Positions 16,838 through 24,919 of a stretch of DNA of 64,000 bases are shown here, in pieces. Where the stretch lies: NCBI GenBank assembly GCA_017462785.1, contig JAFTQJ010000055.1, positions 121,850 through 185,849 of the forward strand, given 5' to 3'. Position 1 is the first letter of the stretch. Each line of letters starts with the position of its first letter. The position numbers and the translations under genes are program-made. The notes below the pieces were generated by a model, which saw only the letters and a program-made list of their open reading frames with translations, was not told the DNA's origin and made no database searches. This DNA is from Oscillospiraceae bacterium (GTDB taxonomy: Bacteria > Bacillota > Clostridia > Oscillospirales > Ruminococcaceae).

Positions 16838-17107
16838 TTAGATTTTGTGCATGGAATTGAAAATATCCTCATGCATGCAGTGAATTGCAAGTCCCTGTTC
16901 CTTGCCCAGTGCATTCATATCATCTGTCAGGGCTGCGAAATTCTCACCCATGCCGGAAATGTCCACCAGCATGATCATTGCAAACATGTCCTGAAGTACG
17001 CTCTGTGTTACCTCGACCACGTTCGCACTGTGCTTTGCACAGATACCGCTTACCTTATGAAGAATACCTACCGTATCCTTACCAATGACTGTAATTACAG
17101 CTCGCAT
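16838..17107 (-). CDS. ACT-domain protein, UPF0237 family
   Basis: An 89-residue single ACT domain (MRAVITVIGKDTVGILHKVS), the ligand-binding module of amino-acid-sensing regulators. Length and sequence match the UPF0237 family that accompanies UPF0210. It is first of a three-gene minus-strand group with the UPF0210 protein (12-base gap) and the ApgM-like enzyme (90-base gap). AGGAGG precedes the start. A TATAAT box on the minus strand at 17170-17175 may be its -10 element; the -35 is weak. Confidence 0.9.
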   Translation of the reverse strand: MRAVITVIGKDTVGILHKVSGICAKHSANVVEVTQSVLQDMFAMIMLVDISGMGENFAALTDDMNALGKEQGLAIHCMHEDIFNSMHKI

Positions 17108-17280
17108 AATATACCTCCTAATTTCTGCGGCAGTCCATGCTGCTGCATATGCTGCCGGTAATCGTTAATATTATAACATACTTTGCCGGAAAAGAAAAGA
17201 GATTTTTTTGAAATTGTTCCAAAAATTTATGTTTTCTTTATATTCAGGACATTTTAACCAAAAATTTACACAGCATAGAC

Positions 17281-17309
17281 TTGACTTTTGTGGGAGAAAA
17301 TGATACAAT
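17281..17309 (+). promoter_or_regulatory. sigma-A promoter of the CAP-dockerin gene
   Basis: TTGACT, 17-base spacer, TACAAT. The start codon is 120 bases downstream, so the mRNA has a leader of about 115 bases containing a short hairpin (AAAGCC..GGCTTT, near 17383-17401). The 17108-17280 part of the gap is AT-rich with no gene. Confidence 0.82.
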
Positions 17310-17429
17310 GATAATGTGTAAGTACGTCCGGAAAATGGAGCGTCTTATTTTGTTCGTGGAAATGACATAAGGTCACACCCGAAAGCCATACACAGGCTTT
17401 GGAAATGGCCATAGGAAAGGTGATGTAAA

Positions 17430-18239
17430 ATGAAAAGAACAGTTTTCCGCAGGGTAACAGCGGCGGCTCTTGCCTGTATGGCAGCAGTACTCGGATGCAT
17501 AGCGGACGGCGGTGCGGCACTCCGAAGCAATGCGGCTCTTGATCCGATTGATGAACCATCCAAAGAATATGCGGAGGCGGTCGTTGCCCTTGTCAACGCA
17601 GCACGTCTGAAAGAGGGACTGCCGCAGCTTCCGATCCTTCCGATCCTCCTTAATGCATCGGATATTCGTGCCGAGGAGCTTGCTGTGAATTACTCGCATT
17701 ATCGTCCCGATGGTTCAATACCTGACACTGTGCTTCTGAATGAGGGGTTCTTTTTTGCCTATATCGGAGAAAACAACGGCAAAGGAAGCACCACCCCTGC
17801 ACACATCGCAGAAGCATGGCTCAATTCCACCAAACACCGCAACACGATCATGAACGAAAATAAGCAGACTGAATATACGCATATCGGTGTTGGTTATCAC
17901 TATGATGAAGCTGCTAAAATGCATTACTGGAATATGCTGCTGATCGCCAATTATGAATTCGGTACTCACCAGATCTATGATGACCAGTATCTCCCGAAAG
18001 TGGATCACGCCGATCCTGATGGTTCAATGACCATCAATGCAAGGGATGCTTCCCTCATTCTGGAATATTCCGCAGCAGAGGCAGCCGGCGTGGAATATCC
18101 GGTAATCTATTCTTTCGAGGATGCGGCGGATGTCAATTCGGACGGCAGTATCGACTCCATTGATGCGTCCATCATTCTTTGCTACACCGCTGCAAAGGGT
18201 GCCGGTGAGGATGCGGCACTTGAGGACTTCATCTGGTAA
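17430..18239 (+). CDS. secreted CAP-domain protein with C-terminal type I dockerin
   Basis: A 269-residue secreted protein. The signal peptide covers about residues 1-35. A CAP/SCP-like domain (about 40-180) includes YAEAVVALVNAARLKEGLPQ at its start, the SH of NYSHYRPDG, GENN and a WLNSTKHRNTIM segment typical of CAP proteins. The C-terminus carries two calcium-binding dockerin repeats, DPDGSMTINARDASLIL and DVNSDGSIDSIDASIIL. Dockerins dock proteins to scaffoldin cohesins, so this protein is probably a cellulosome-like or cell-surface complex component. CAP function here is unknown. GAAAGGTGATG precedes the start. It has its own promoter with a long leader. Confidence 0.9.
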   Translation: MKRTVFRRVTAAALACMAAVLGCIADGGAALRSNAALDPIDEPSKEYAEAVVALVNAARLKEGLPQLPILPILLNASDIRAEELAVNYSHYRPDGSIPDTVLLNEGFFFAYIGENNGKGSTTPAHIAEAWLNSTKHRNTIMNENKQTEYTHIGVGYHYDEAAKMHYWNMLLIANYEFGTHQIYDDQYLPKVDHADPDGSMTINARDASLILEYSAAEAAGVEYPVIYSFEDAADVNSDGSIDSIDASIILCYTAAKGAGEDAALEDFIW

Positions 18240-18251
18240 TCACAGATCAAT

Positions 18252-18270
18252 ACAGCCTCCGGCTGTTTTG
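18252..18270 (+). terminator. weak terminator after the CAP-dockerin gene
   Basis: A short stem ACAGCC/GGCTGT followed by TTTTG, 12 bases after the stop. Too short to be sure. Confidence 0.45.
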
Positions 18271-18307
18271 AATAGAAAAAATCTTAAATAATAAGGAGCA
18301 GAAAAAC

Positions 18308-19498
18308 ATGGATATTATGCAGTCATCGCTGAAAAAGCACGAGGAATGGGGCGGAAAGATCGAGATCATCTCCCGCACCTCCATCAACGACAGGGATTCC
18401 CTTTCCCACGCATACACCCCCGGTGTTGCACAGCCCTGTCTGGAGATTGAGAAGGATCCGGAGCTTTCCTACACACTGACACGCCGTCATAATCTCGTGG
18501 CAGTGATCACGGACGGTACGGCTGTACTCGGTCTGGGTGACATCGGCCCGCTGGCGGCAATGCCGGTCATGGAGGGCAAGTGTGCACTGTTCAAGGAATT
18601 TGCTGATGTGGATGCATTTCCGCTTTGCGTGGATTCCAAGGACACGGACGAAATCGTCAATACCATTGCCAACATTGCTTACAGCTTCGGCGGCATCAAT
18701 CTGGAGGACATTGCTGCACCGAGATGCTTTGAGATCGAAGCCAAGCTCAAAGAGCGTCTGAATATTCCGGTGTTCCATGATGACCAGCATGGTACTGCGA
18801 TCGTTGTAGCGGCCGCACTCGTCAATGCATGCAGAGTGGCTGACAAGAAGATCGAGGAGCTGGAGATCGTCATCAACGGTGCAGGCTCCGCAGGCATTGC
18901 CATTGCAAAGCACCTGCTCAATCTGGGTGTGGGCAATATTCAGATGGTGGATCTCAAGGGCATTCTGACTGCGGACGAAACCTATGAGAATCCGGCACAC
19001 AATGCGATCGCTGCGATCACCAACAAGAAAAGATGCACCGGTGCACTGGCGGATGCTGTCAAGGGTGCGGATGTATTCATCGGCGTTTCCAAGCCGGGGC
19101 TGCTGACTCCGGAAATGATTGGCACGATGAACGACAAGCCGCTGGTATTTGCAATGGCAAACCCGACTCCGGAGATCATGCCGGATCTTGCGAAGGAAGC
19201 AGGTGCTTTCATCGTGGGCACGGGCAGAAGCGACTTCCCGAACCAGATCAACAATGTTGTGGCATTCCCCGGTGTGTTCAAGGGTGCTCTGGCAGTCCGT
19301 GCAACGGACATCAACGAGGCAATGAAGGTTGCTGCTACCAAGGCGATTGCCGGATGCGTCAGTGATGAACAGCTCTGTGCAGAATTCATTCTGCCGGATG
19401 CATTTGACAGAAGCGTGGCTGTGGCCGTTGCAAAGGCAGTGGCACAGGCTGCAATTGATTCCGGTGTTGCCGGACTTTCCGAAAATCCGCTTGCATGA
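18308..19498 (+). CDS. malic enzyme (NAD(P)-dependent malate dehydrogenase, decarboxylating)
   Basis: A 396-residue cytoplasmic enzyme converting malate to pyruvate and CO2 with reduction of NAD(P). Family motifs are [31 protein letters not shown] (substrate region), [12 protein letters not shown] (metal site) and the dinucleotide loop [15 protein letters not shown]. The length is that of the short bacterial form without the phosphotransacetylase-like extension. The start follows AAGGAG. It is followed by a terminator at 19507-19538. Confidence 0.96.
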   Translation: MDIMQSSLKKHEEWGGKIEIISRTSINDRDSLSHAYTPGVAQPCLEIEKDPELSYTLTRRHNLVAVITDGTAVLGLGDIGPLAAMPVMEGKCALFKEFADVDAFPLCVDSKDTDEIVNTIANIAYSFGGINLEDIAAPRCFEIEAKLKERLNIPVFHDDQHGTAIVVAAALVNACRVADKKIEELEIVINGAGSAGIAIAKHLLNLGVGNIQMVDLKGILTADETYENPAHNAIAAITNKKRCTGALADAVKGADVFIGVSKPGLLTPEMIGTMNDKPLVFAMANPTPEIMPDLAKEAGAFIVGTGRSDFPNQINNVVAFPGVFKGALAVRATDINEAMKVAATKAIAGCVSDEQLCAEFILPDAFDRSVAVAVAKAVAQAAIDSGVAGLSENPLA

Positions 19499-19506
19499 CC
19501 ATTTTT

Positions 19507-19538
19507 CTGCTCCGTACAGGGTGTACGGAGCAGATTTT
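19507..19538 (+). terminator. terminator after malic enzyme
   Basis: An 11-base perfect stem (CTGCTCCGTAC and complement, 5-base loop) followed by ATTTT. The ribosome binding site of the next gene lies just downstream. Confidence 0.8.
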
Positions 19539-19557
19539 CACCAAAGGAGAGAGAATT

Positions 19558-19812
19558 ATGATCTACACTTATCAGCCGAGGGGCGTATGCTCCCGTAAAA
19601 TCACCATCGAGATCGAGGACGGCATTGTGAAAAACTGTGCCTTTCAGGGCGGCTGCAACGGCAACACACAGGGCATTTGCAGTCTTGTGAAGGGTATGCC
19701 CGTTGAGGAAGTCATTGCACGGCTGGAGGGGCTTGACTGCAACGGCAGAGGCACCTCCTGCCCCGATCAGCTGGCTAAGGCACTGAAAGCCAGTCAGGAA
19801 GCATGTTTGTAA
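19558..19812 (+). CDS. TSCPD-domain protein (TIGR03905-like)
   Basis: An 84-residue protein with the cysteine pattern of the TSCPD family: RGVCSRK, FQGGCNGN, GICSLV, GLDCNGRGTSCPDQLA. The TSCPD domain occurs as a C-terminal extension of vitamin-B12-dependent ribonucleotide reductases and as small stand-alone proteins like this; its role may be metal- or redox-linked. The start has GGAGAGAG upstream. Its last codons overlap the start of the YdcF-like gene by 10 bases, so expression is coupled. Confidence 0.88.
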   Translation: MIYTYQPRGVCSRKITIEIEDGIVKNCAFQGGCNGNTQGICSLVKGMPVEEVIARLEGLDCNGRGTSCPDQLAKALKASQEACL

Positions 19813-20579
19813 TTGAATCCGTCTGGGGACGGGTGCTGGGCACTGTGATTTTTCTGGTTCTGCTGGTGCTCTTTGTCAATGCTTTTCTACTTGGCATCTG
19901 TAATCTCGGCAACATTGCCGGAACGCTCCTGAGCATTCTCGGGCTGTTGTTTTTCGCTGCCAATCCGCTGGTGTCCCGACTTCTGCAAAAACTCTGGGCA
20001 TGCGGTGCAGGACGCACCGTGCTCTGCATTGCAATGGGACTGCTCGGTATTTCCAGTATTGCGGTGGTCATTATCAGCGGTTTCATGCTCCATGCGGCAT
20101 ACGATGCCCCTGAGGAGGAGAATACTGTCGTTGTGCTTGGCTGCAAGGTGCGGAACGGCGTACCGAGTCTGATGCTGCGGCGAAGGCTTGATGCGGCGTA
20201 TGCGTATCTGACGGAACATCCGGATGTACCGGTGATCGTGTGCGGCGGACAGGGACCGGATGAAGCGATCTCCGAGGCACAGTGCATGTATGAATACCTG
20301 ACAAGCAAAGGGATTAATGCAGAGAGGATCCATCGGGAGGACACGTCTGCTTCTACGATCGAGAATCTCCGGAATGCACAGGAAATCATTCATGAGAATG
20401 GATGGAGCGACCGCATTACGATCGTGACGGACGGCTTTCACCAGCTGAGAGCGTCCATGATCGCTGATACACTCGATCTGGAAAGCGACCATGTTTCGGC
20501 ATATACTTCATGGTATCTTGTGCCGACATACTGGGTCAGGGAGTGGTTCGGGGTTTGTTATCAGCTGGTGATGGGATAG
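19803..20579 (+). CDS. YdcF/SanA-family (DUF218) membrane protein
   Basis: A 258-residue protein with two or three N-terminal membrane helices (about residues 10-60 and 72-95) and a DUF218 domain: VVVLGCKVRNGVPS, RLDAAYAYL, VIVCGGQGPDEAISEAQ, EDTSASTIENLRNA and VTDGFHQLRAS. DUF218 proteins are thought to be envelope-linked hydrolases or transferases acting on nucleotide- or lipid-linked substrates; SanA affects envelope permeability. Coupled to the TSCPD gene by a 10-base overlap. Confidence 0.88.
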   Translation: MFVIESVWGRVLGTVIFLVLLVLFVNAFLLGICNLGNIAGTLLSILGLLFFAANPLVSRLLQKLWACGAGRTVLCIAMGLLGISSIAVVIISGFMLHAAYDAPEEENTVVVLGCKVRNGVPSLMLRRRLDAAYAYLTEHPDVPVIVCGGQGPDEAISEAQCMYEYLTSKGINAERIHREDTSASTIENLRNAQEIIHENGWSDRITIVTDGFHQLRASMIADTLDLESDHVSAYTSWYLVPTYWVREWFGVCYQLVMG

Positions 20580-20619
20580 GATCTCTGCACTTTCCCCTGT
20601 CTAAAGGGAAAGAAAAAAG

Positions 20620-20642
20620 ATGCCCCGCAAAATGCGGGGCAT
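20620..20642. terminator. terminator between convergent genes
   Basis: A 10-base stem ATGCCCCGCA with its complement and a 3-base loop. On the minus strand it is followed by TCTTTTTTCTTT, serving the ABC-F gene; it may also stop the YdcF transcript. Confidence 0.85.
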
Positions 20643-20663
20643 TGCTTTGTTCTGGAATCTCTT

Positions 20664-22217
20664 TTATACGATCTTTGTTGTCCAGTCCTCGAGATTCCAT
20701 ACCTCATCTGCAACATCCATGTAGAATTCCGGCTCGTGGCTGACGAGAAGAACAGTGCCCTTGTAATCCTGCACCGCAGTTTTCAGGGCTTCCTTGGCAT
20801 CCACATCAAGATGGTTGGTCGGCTCGTCGAGCACCAGCAGATTGACCGGTTTGAGCATCAGACGGCACAGGCGTACCTTGGCATTCTCACCGCCGGAGAG
20901 CACCTTCATCTGGGAGGTGATGTGCTCCGTAGTCAGACCGCATTTTGCAAGTGCTGCACGCACCTCGGCATTCGTCATGGATGGGTATTCGTCCCAGATG
21001 GTCTGGAGGGCGGTTTCGCTTGTGGCGATCTCCTCCTGCTCAAAATAGCCCACTTCAAGGAACTGGTCGTGTTCCACCGTGCCGGATACTGCCGGAATCA
21101 GTTTGAGGAGGGTTTTCAGGAGCGTAGATTTGCCCAGACCATTCACGCCACGAATGGCGATTTTCTTATTGCGTTCGATCGTCACAGAAACGGGCTTCGT
21201 CAGCGGTTCGTCATAGCCGAGCACCAGATCCTCGCCGGAAATCACTACCCTGCCGGGGGTGCGTGCGGACTGGAATGCAAAGACCGGCTTGGGCTTTTCA
21301 TGTGTTTTCTCGATAATGTCCATTTTGTCGAGTTTCTTCTGTCTGGACTTCGCCATGTTGGTGGTGGCAACTCTCGCCTTGTTGCGGGCAATGAAATCCT
21401 GCAAGTCGGCGATCTCCTTCTGCTGCTTTTCGTATGCCTGCTCGATCTGGCGTTTTTTCAGCTCGTACATCCGCTGGAAATTCTCATAGTCACCGGTATA
21501 TCTCGTCAGGACTGCATTTTCCACATGGTAGATGACGTTGACAACATCGTTGAGGAACGGAATGTCGTGGGATACCAGAATGAACGCATTTTCATAATTC
21601 TGGAGGAAATTCTTCAGCCAAGCAATATGGTTTTCGTCAAGGAAGTTGGTCGGCTCGTCGAGAATGAGGATCATCGGATTTTCGAGGAGCACCTTGGCAA
21701 GAAGCACCTTGGCACGCTGACCGCCGGAAAGCTCGGTGACATCACGGTCCAGTCCGATCTCGCCGAGTCCCAGACCGTTTGCATATTCAGAAATTTTCGC
21801 ATCAATGGTATAGTAGCCGCTGTATTCGAGGATGTTCTGGATCTCGCCGACATCCTCCATCAGCTCGTTCATTTCGTCCTCGGAGCAGTCCGCCATCCTA
21901 TCGTAAAGCTGGAGCATCTCCTGTTCGAGGTCGGCAAGATGTGCAAAGGCATCATGCAGGACATCACGAATGGTCTTGCCCTTTTCCAGCGTGCTGTACT
22001 GGTCGAGGTAGCCCGTTGTAATGCGGCGGCACCATTCGATCTTACCCTCATCGGGCATGAGCTTGCCGGTGATGATGTTCAGAAAGGTGCTCTTGCCCTC
22101 GCCGTTTGCACCGACAAGTCCGACATGCTCGCCTTTGAGCAGGCGGAAAGAGGAATCGTTCAGGATCTGTCTGGCACCGAAGCCGTGGGTCACATGTTCA
22201 ACGTTCAGAATACTCAT
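20664..22217 (-). CDS. ABC-F ATPase (translation/ribosome-associated)
   Basis: A 517-residue protein with two ABC ATPase domains and no membrane segment. First domain: Walker A GANGEGKST, signature LSGGQRAK, Walker B ILILDEPTNFLD. Second domain: Walker A GVNGLGKST, signature LSGGENAK, Walker B LLVLDEPTNHLD. The linker between them is charged and helical. ABC-F proteins act on the ribosome, rescuing stalled complexes or displacing antibiotics. The size and short linker resemble the YbiT/YkpA-like housekeeping types. A perfect 12-base inverted repeat (22257-22283) lies 40 bases upstream of the start and could be a leader attenuator. Confidence 0.93.
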   Translation of the reverse strand: MSILNVEHVTHGFGARQILNDSSFRLLKGEHVGLVGANGEGKSTFLNIITGKLMPDEGKIEWCRRITTGYLDQYSTLEKGKTIRDVLHDAFAHLADLEQEMLQLYDRMADCSEDEMNELMEDVGEIQNILEYSGYYTIDAKISEYANGLGLGEIGLDRDVTELSGGQRAKVLLAKVLLENPMILILDEPTNFLDENHIAWLKNFLQNYENAFILVSHDIPFLNDVVNVIYHVENAVLTRYTGDYENFQRMYELKKRQIEQAYEKQQKEIADLQDFIARNKARVATTNMAKSRQKKLDKMDIIEKTHEKPKPVFAFQSARTPGRVVISGEDLVLGYDEPLTKPVSVTIERNKKIAIRGVNGLGKSTLLKTLLKLIPAVSGTVEHDQFLEVGYFEQEEIATSETALQTIWDEYPSMTNAEVRAALAKCGLTTEHITSQMKVLSGGENAKVRLCRLMLKPVNLLVLDEPTNHLDVDAKEALKTAVQDYKGTVLLVSHEPEFYMDVADEVWNLEDWTTKIV

Positions 22218-22256
22218 ATTATGTTCTACTCCTGTCTTTGTATTGCTTTACCTGAT

Positions 22257-22283
22257 ATTTGCCCTGCCGATGGCAGGGCAAAT
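22257..22283. promoter_or_regulatory. perfect hairpin in the ABC-F leader
   Basis: ATTTGCCCTGCC and its exact complement separated by three bases, upstream of the ABC-F start. No T-run follows on the minus strand, so it is not an ordinary terminator; an attenuator or anti-SD structure is possible. Confidence 0.5.
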
Positions 22284-22293
22284 GTTTCTTAGG

Positions 22294-22452
22294 GAGTGTT
22301 GACACTAAAATCATACGCAGATTTTCGAGCAGAAATTTCATGCAGACAAGGCGAAAAGGTGCAGGCAGGCTGTCGCCTGTCAAACCTTTTGGGCACAGGA
22401 TGCGTGAAATTTTGCCGAAAAGATGCGTTGTTAGGCTTAGTGTCAACACGAC
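22294..22452. mobile_element. fold-back MITE-like element
   Basis: A ~159-base non-coding element whose two halves are complementary almost throughout. Outer ends are GTGTTGACACTAA (22296-22308) and TTAGTGTCAACAC (22437-22449). Inside, GCAGATTTTCG pairs with CGAAAAGATGCG, GCAGAAATTTCATGC with GCGTGAAATTTTGC, and AAAAGGTGCAGGC with GCCTGTCAAACCTTTT. It ends 3 bases before the stop codon of the EAL gene. This is the structure of a miniature inverted-repeat element moved by a transposase in trans; no transposase is nearby. Confidence 0.8.
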
Positions 22453-24174
22453 CTAATCTCTGTGATAAACGCCCTCATGCAGACGTTCAATAAACTGGTC
22501 AGCGGGCAGGGGCTTGTCAAAATAATAGCCCTGTGCTTTTTCGCATTTTAGCTGTCTGAGGAACTGCACCTGTTCGGCAGTTTCCACGCCCTCGGAAATC
22601 ACCTGAATGCCAAGATCCTTCGCCATGCCCACGATGCTGCGGAGAATGATCTTTGCACCCTCCGTATCCTTGCCGCCCTCATTGTGGAAGCTCTTATCGA
22701 GCTTGAGCACGTCAAAATTCATGTTGCGGAGCATGTTGATGGAAGAATAGCCCTTGCCGAAGTCATCGAGAGAAGCGGAAAATCCAGCCTTTTTCAGATC
22801 GGTGAGGATCTCATTGAACTTCTCCTCATCCTCCATGCAGCAGGTTTCTGTGAATTCGATCTCAAGGTACTCCACCGGCACCTGATACTGTGCGGCGATC
22901 TTCAGGAGTTTCTCGGGAAAATGAGCCGTTTCCAGCGTGATCTTGGAGAAATTGACGGAGATCGGAACGACCGGAATTGCTGCATCCATCCAGACACGCA
23001 GCATTTTACAGACCTGTTCAAAGACATAGAAATCAATATCCGTGATCAGCCCATCCTGCTCGAAGATCGTGATATAGGAGTCGGGCTTCATCATCCTGCC
23101 CTCATGCATCCATCTGGAAAGTGCCTCCGCACCGATGATGCGGAAATCATCCAGACACACCTTGGGCTGGAAATAAATCAGGAATTCACCATTATGCAGT
23201 GCCGGCTCCAGAGCCGCTTCAAGCATTTTGGTGTGCTCATACTGCCGGCGGCGTTCGTCGTTGTAGTACAGGATATTCTGCTTGCCGCACTGTCTTGCCA
23301 GACGGCAGGCAAGGTTGGCGTTCTCCATGATCTCGGAGATCTCGTCCTGCCCTGCTTCGATGCAGTACACGCCCATCCGGAATGCGATCTCAATCGGGAC
23401 ATTTCTGCCCTCGTGCAGAATGTCACAGATCAGGCTGTTGAGGGAGTGCAGGCGTTCTTCAAGCCCGTCCTGACGGATGAGCATTGAGAAATTATCACCG
23501 CCGATATGTGCAAACAGCTCCTGCTCCGTCAAAAGGCTGCGGAGGGAATTGATGATGAACTGCATGACACGGTTGCCGTTTTCAAAGCCGATCCTTGCAT
23601 TGATTGCCTTGAACTTGCACACATTCATGAATACGACTGCGTACTTGCTGAAATCCACACCATCACGGCGGTATGCTGCAAGCTTCTCGCTCATGCCGTT
23701 GGAGTTCAGACAGCCGAAGAGCATATCGTGCTCCTTGGCGTACTGTGCCATTTCCAGACTGGACTGACGGTTGAGGTAGGTGTGCAGGAGCTTGAAAATG
23801 AACTCCATTGCTCTCCGCTGCATCATATCCAGCGGTGCCGCACCTCCCCTTCTGTAGATCCGGTAGGTATAGGTCGTGCCGTCAATGGAACGCAGGGATT
23901 TTTCCTCGATGCGGGTCGTATCATCCACCGCTGTTTCCGTGGTATAGAGCGTTTGCAGCGTTCCGGCGTTCCTGCCGGAAGAAACACAGACCGCTGCACG
24001 GAAAATATCCAGATAGTCTGCGATCCGTTCAAATGCTTTCTGTGCTGCCTCATGCGTTCTGAAATTATAAAACAGAATATCTGTAAAGTCCATCAGCATG
24101 TCCGCCGTATCATCCGCTGTGATGCGTGTTGATCTGTCATTTCCGGACATAATCTGACTATCTTGTTCGTTCAT
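22453..24174 (-). CDS. EAL-domain c-di-GMP phosphodiesterase with degenerate GGDEF
   Basis: A 573-residue cytoplasmic protein. An N-terminal GAF-like region (about 1-140) comes before a GGDEF domain whose active site reads IGGDNF instead of GGDEF, so cyclase activity is doubtful. The EAL domain keeps its catalytic and metal-binding residues: AEALSRW, EIEFTET, DDFGKGYSS, KLDKSF and the EGVET segment. It should therefore cleave cyclic di-GMP, perhaps regulated by the degenerate domain binding GTP. The start at 24174 is chosen because GGGAGGAAACGGA lies directly upstream; a longer frame from 24240 lacks a site. Confidence 0.93.
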   Translation of the reverse strand: MNEQDSQIMSGNDRSTRITADDTADMLMDFTDILFYNFRTHEAAQKAFERIADYLDIFRAAVCVSSGRNAGTLQTLYTTETAVDDTTRIEEKSLRSIDGTTYTYRIYRRGGAAPLDMMQRRAMEFIFKLLHTYLNRQSSLEMAQYAKEHDMLFGCLNSNGMSEKLAAYRRDGVDFSKYAVVFMNVCKFKAINARIGFENGNRVMQFIINSLRSLLTEQELFAHIGGDNFSMLIRQDGLEERLHSLNSLICDILHEGRNVPIEIAFRMGVYCIEAGQDEISEIMENANLACRLARQCGKQNILYYNDERRRQYEHTKMLEAALEPALHNGEFLIYFQPKVCLDDFRIIGAEALSRWMHEGRMMKPDSYITIFEQDGLITDIDFYVFEQVCKMLRVWMDAAIPVVPISVNFSKITLETAHFPEKLLKIAAQYQVPVEYLEIEFTETCCMEDEEKFNEILTDLKKAGFSASLDDFGKGYSSINMLRNMNFDVLKLDKSFHNEGGKDTEGAKIILRSIVGMAKDLGIQVISEGVETAEQVQFLRQLKCEKAQGYYFDKPLPADQFIERLHEGVYHRD

Positions 24175-24226
24175 TCCGTTTCCTCCCATTTTGTTTCTGG
24201 TTTGTCTGTGATCGTATACCTTATTT

Positions 24227-24255
24227 ATTATACCATGCATTTATGAAGAAATCAA
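24227..24255 (-). promoter_or_regulatory. sigma-A promoter of the EAL gene
   Basis: TTGATT, 17-base spacer, TATAAT on the minus strand, about 53 bases before the start. Confidence 0.75.
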
Positions 24256-24377
24256 TACTTATTTCTGAATTCCGATGAATTCTTCCCTCTCCGGACAGCG
24301 ATTTTTCCGAAAACATGGCATTTCCAGAAGCAGGTCTAAAAAAAATCTGCTCTTTGTAATCTTTTTTTCGTTTTTCC

Positions 24378-24406
24378 TTGAAATCATCTCGGATTTGTGC
24401 TATAAT
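24378..24406 (+). promoter_or_regulatory. sigma-A promoter of the small membrane protein gene
   Basis: TTGAAA, 17-base spacer, TATAAT. A hairpin (CCGATGG/CCATCGG, 24421-24439) lies between it and the ribosome binding site. Confidence 0.85.
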
Positions 24407-24456
24407 GAAATTAATATTGTCCGATGGCAATCCATCGGCTGACAGGAGGGCTGACA

Positions 24457-24831
24457 ATGCGGGAATACATGCTTCGCTATGAGCGTTATCTGCTGGAGGT
24501 GCTTGACGATCCGCAGGCACATGACATCGCTTCGCTCCGCAAAGAAGTGCTCACACAGATCGGATTCATGCAGCATGAACGTCTGATTCATTTTTTGGTG
24601 ACGATGCTTTTTGCACTAATGTTCCTGATCTCGCTCGGCATCCTGCTTTTTTTGCAGTCCCCTGCCCTGATGCTGCTCACCATCCTGCTGCTCGGTCTGC
24701 TGATCCCGTATATCTGGCACTATTATTTTCTTGAAAATACGGTGCAGAAGATGTATGTGCTCTACAACCGGCTGGCGGCACTCGATGATGCAGCGGCATA
24801 CCCGAATACGGAAAAGCTCGGAAAAATTTGA
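24457..24831 (+). CDS. small membrane protein of unknown function
   Basis: A 124-residue protein with two membrane helices (about residues 45-67 and 70-90) flanked by soluble helical ends. No family is recognised. The start at 24457 follows AGGAGGGCTGAC; a frame beginning at 24424 has no ribosome site. It has its own promoter. The short gap (88 bases) to the PpiC-like gene contains two hairpins, so the two could be read together or separately. Confidence 0.75.
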   Translation: MREYMLRYERYLLEVLDDPQAHDIASLRKEVLTQIGFMQHERLIHFLVTMLFALMFLISLGILLFLQSPALMLLTILLLGLLIPYIWHYYFLENTVQKMYVLYNRLAALDDAAAYPNTEKLGKI

Positions 24832-24865
24832 TTTTCATCCGGATTTCACACCGTATTCACTGGCT

Positions 24866-24903
24866 TCTGCTACACTGTAGCAGAGCTTGCTCCCTTTGGA
24901 GCA
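24866..24903 (+). promoter_or_regulatory. tandem hairpins in the PpiC gene leader
   Basis: Two back-to-back inverted repeats: TCTGCTAC/GTAGCAGA (24866-24884) and TGCTCC/GGAGCA (24888-24903). The second ends just before the AAAGGA ribosome site. Possible attenuator or translational control element; function not shown. Confidence 0.45.
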
Positions 24904-24919
24904 GAAAGGAATGAAGTAT

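Noticed and set aside
15482-17161. 559-codon open frame antisense to the UPF0210 and ACT genes
   Set aside because: Runs through two recognisable genes and their gap in one antisense frame; no start signals.
17310-17429. Possible c-di-GMP riboswitch in the CAP-dockerin leader
   Set aside because: The leader has one short hairpin and lacks the conserved GEMM core words.
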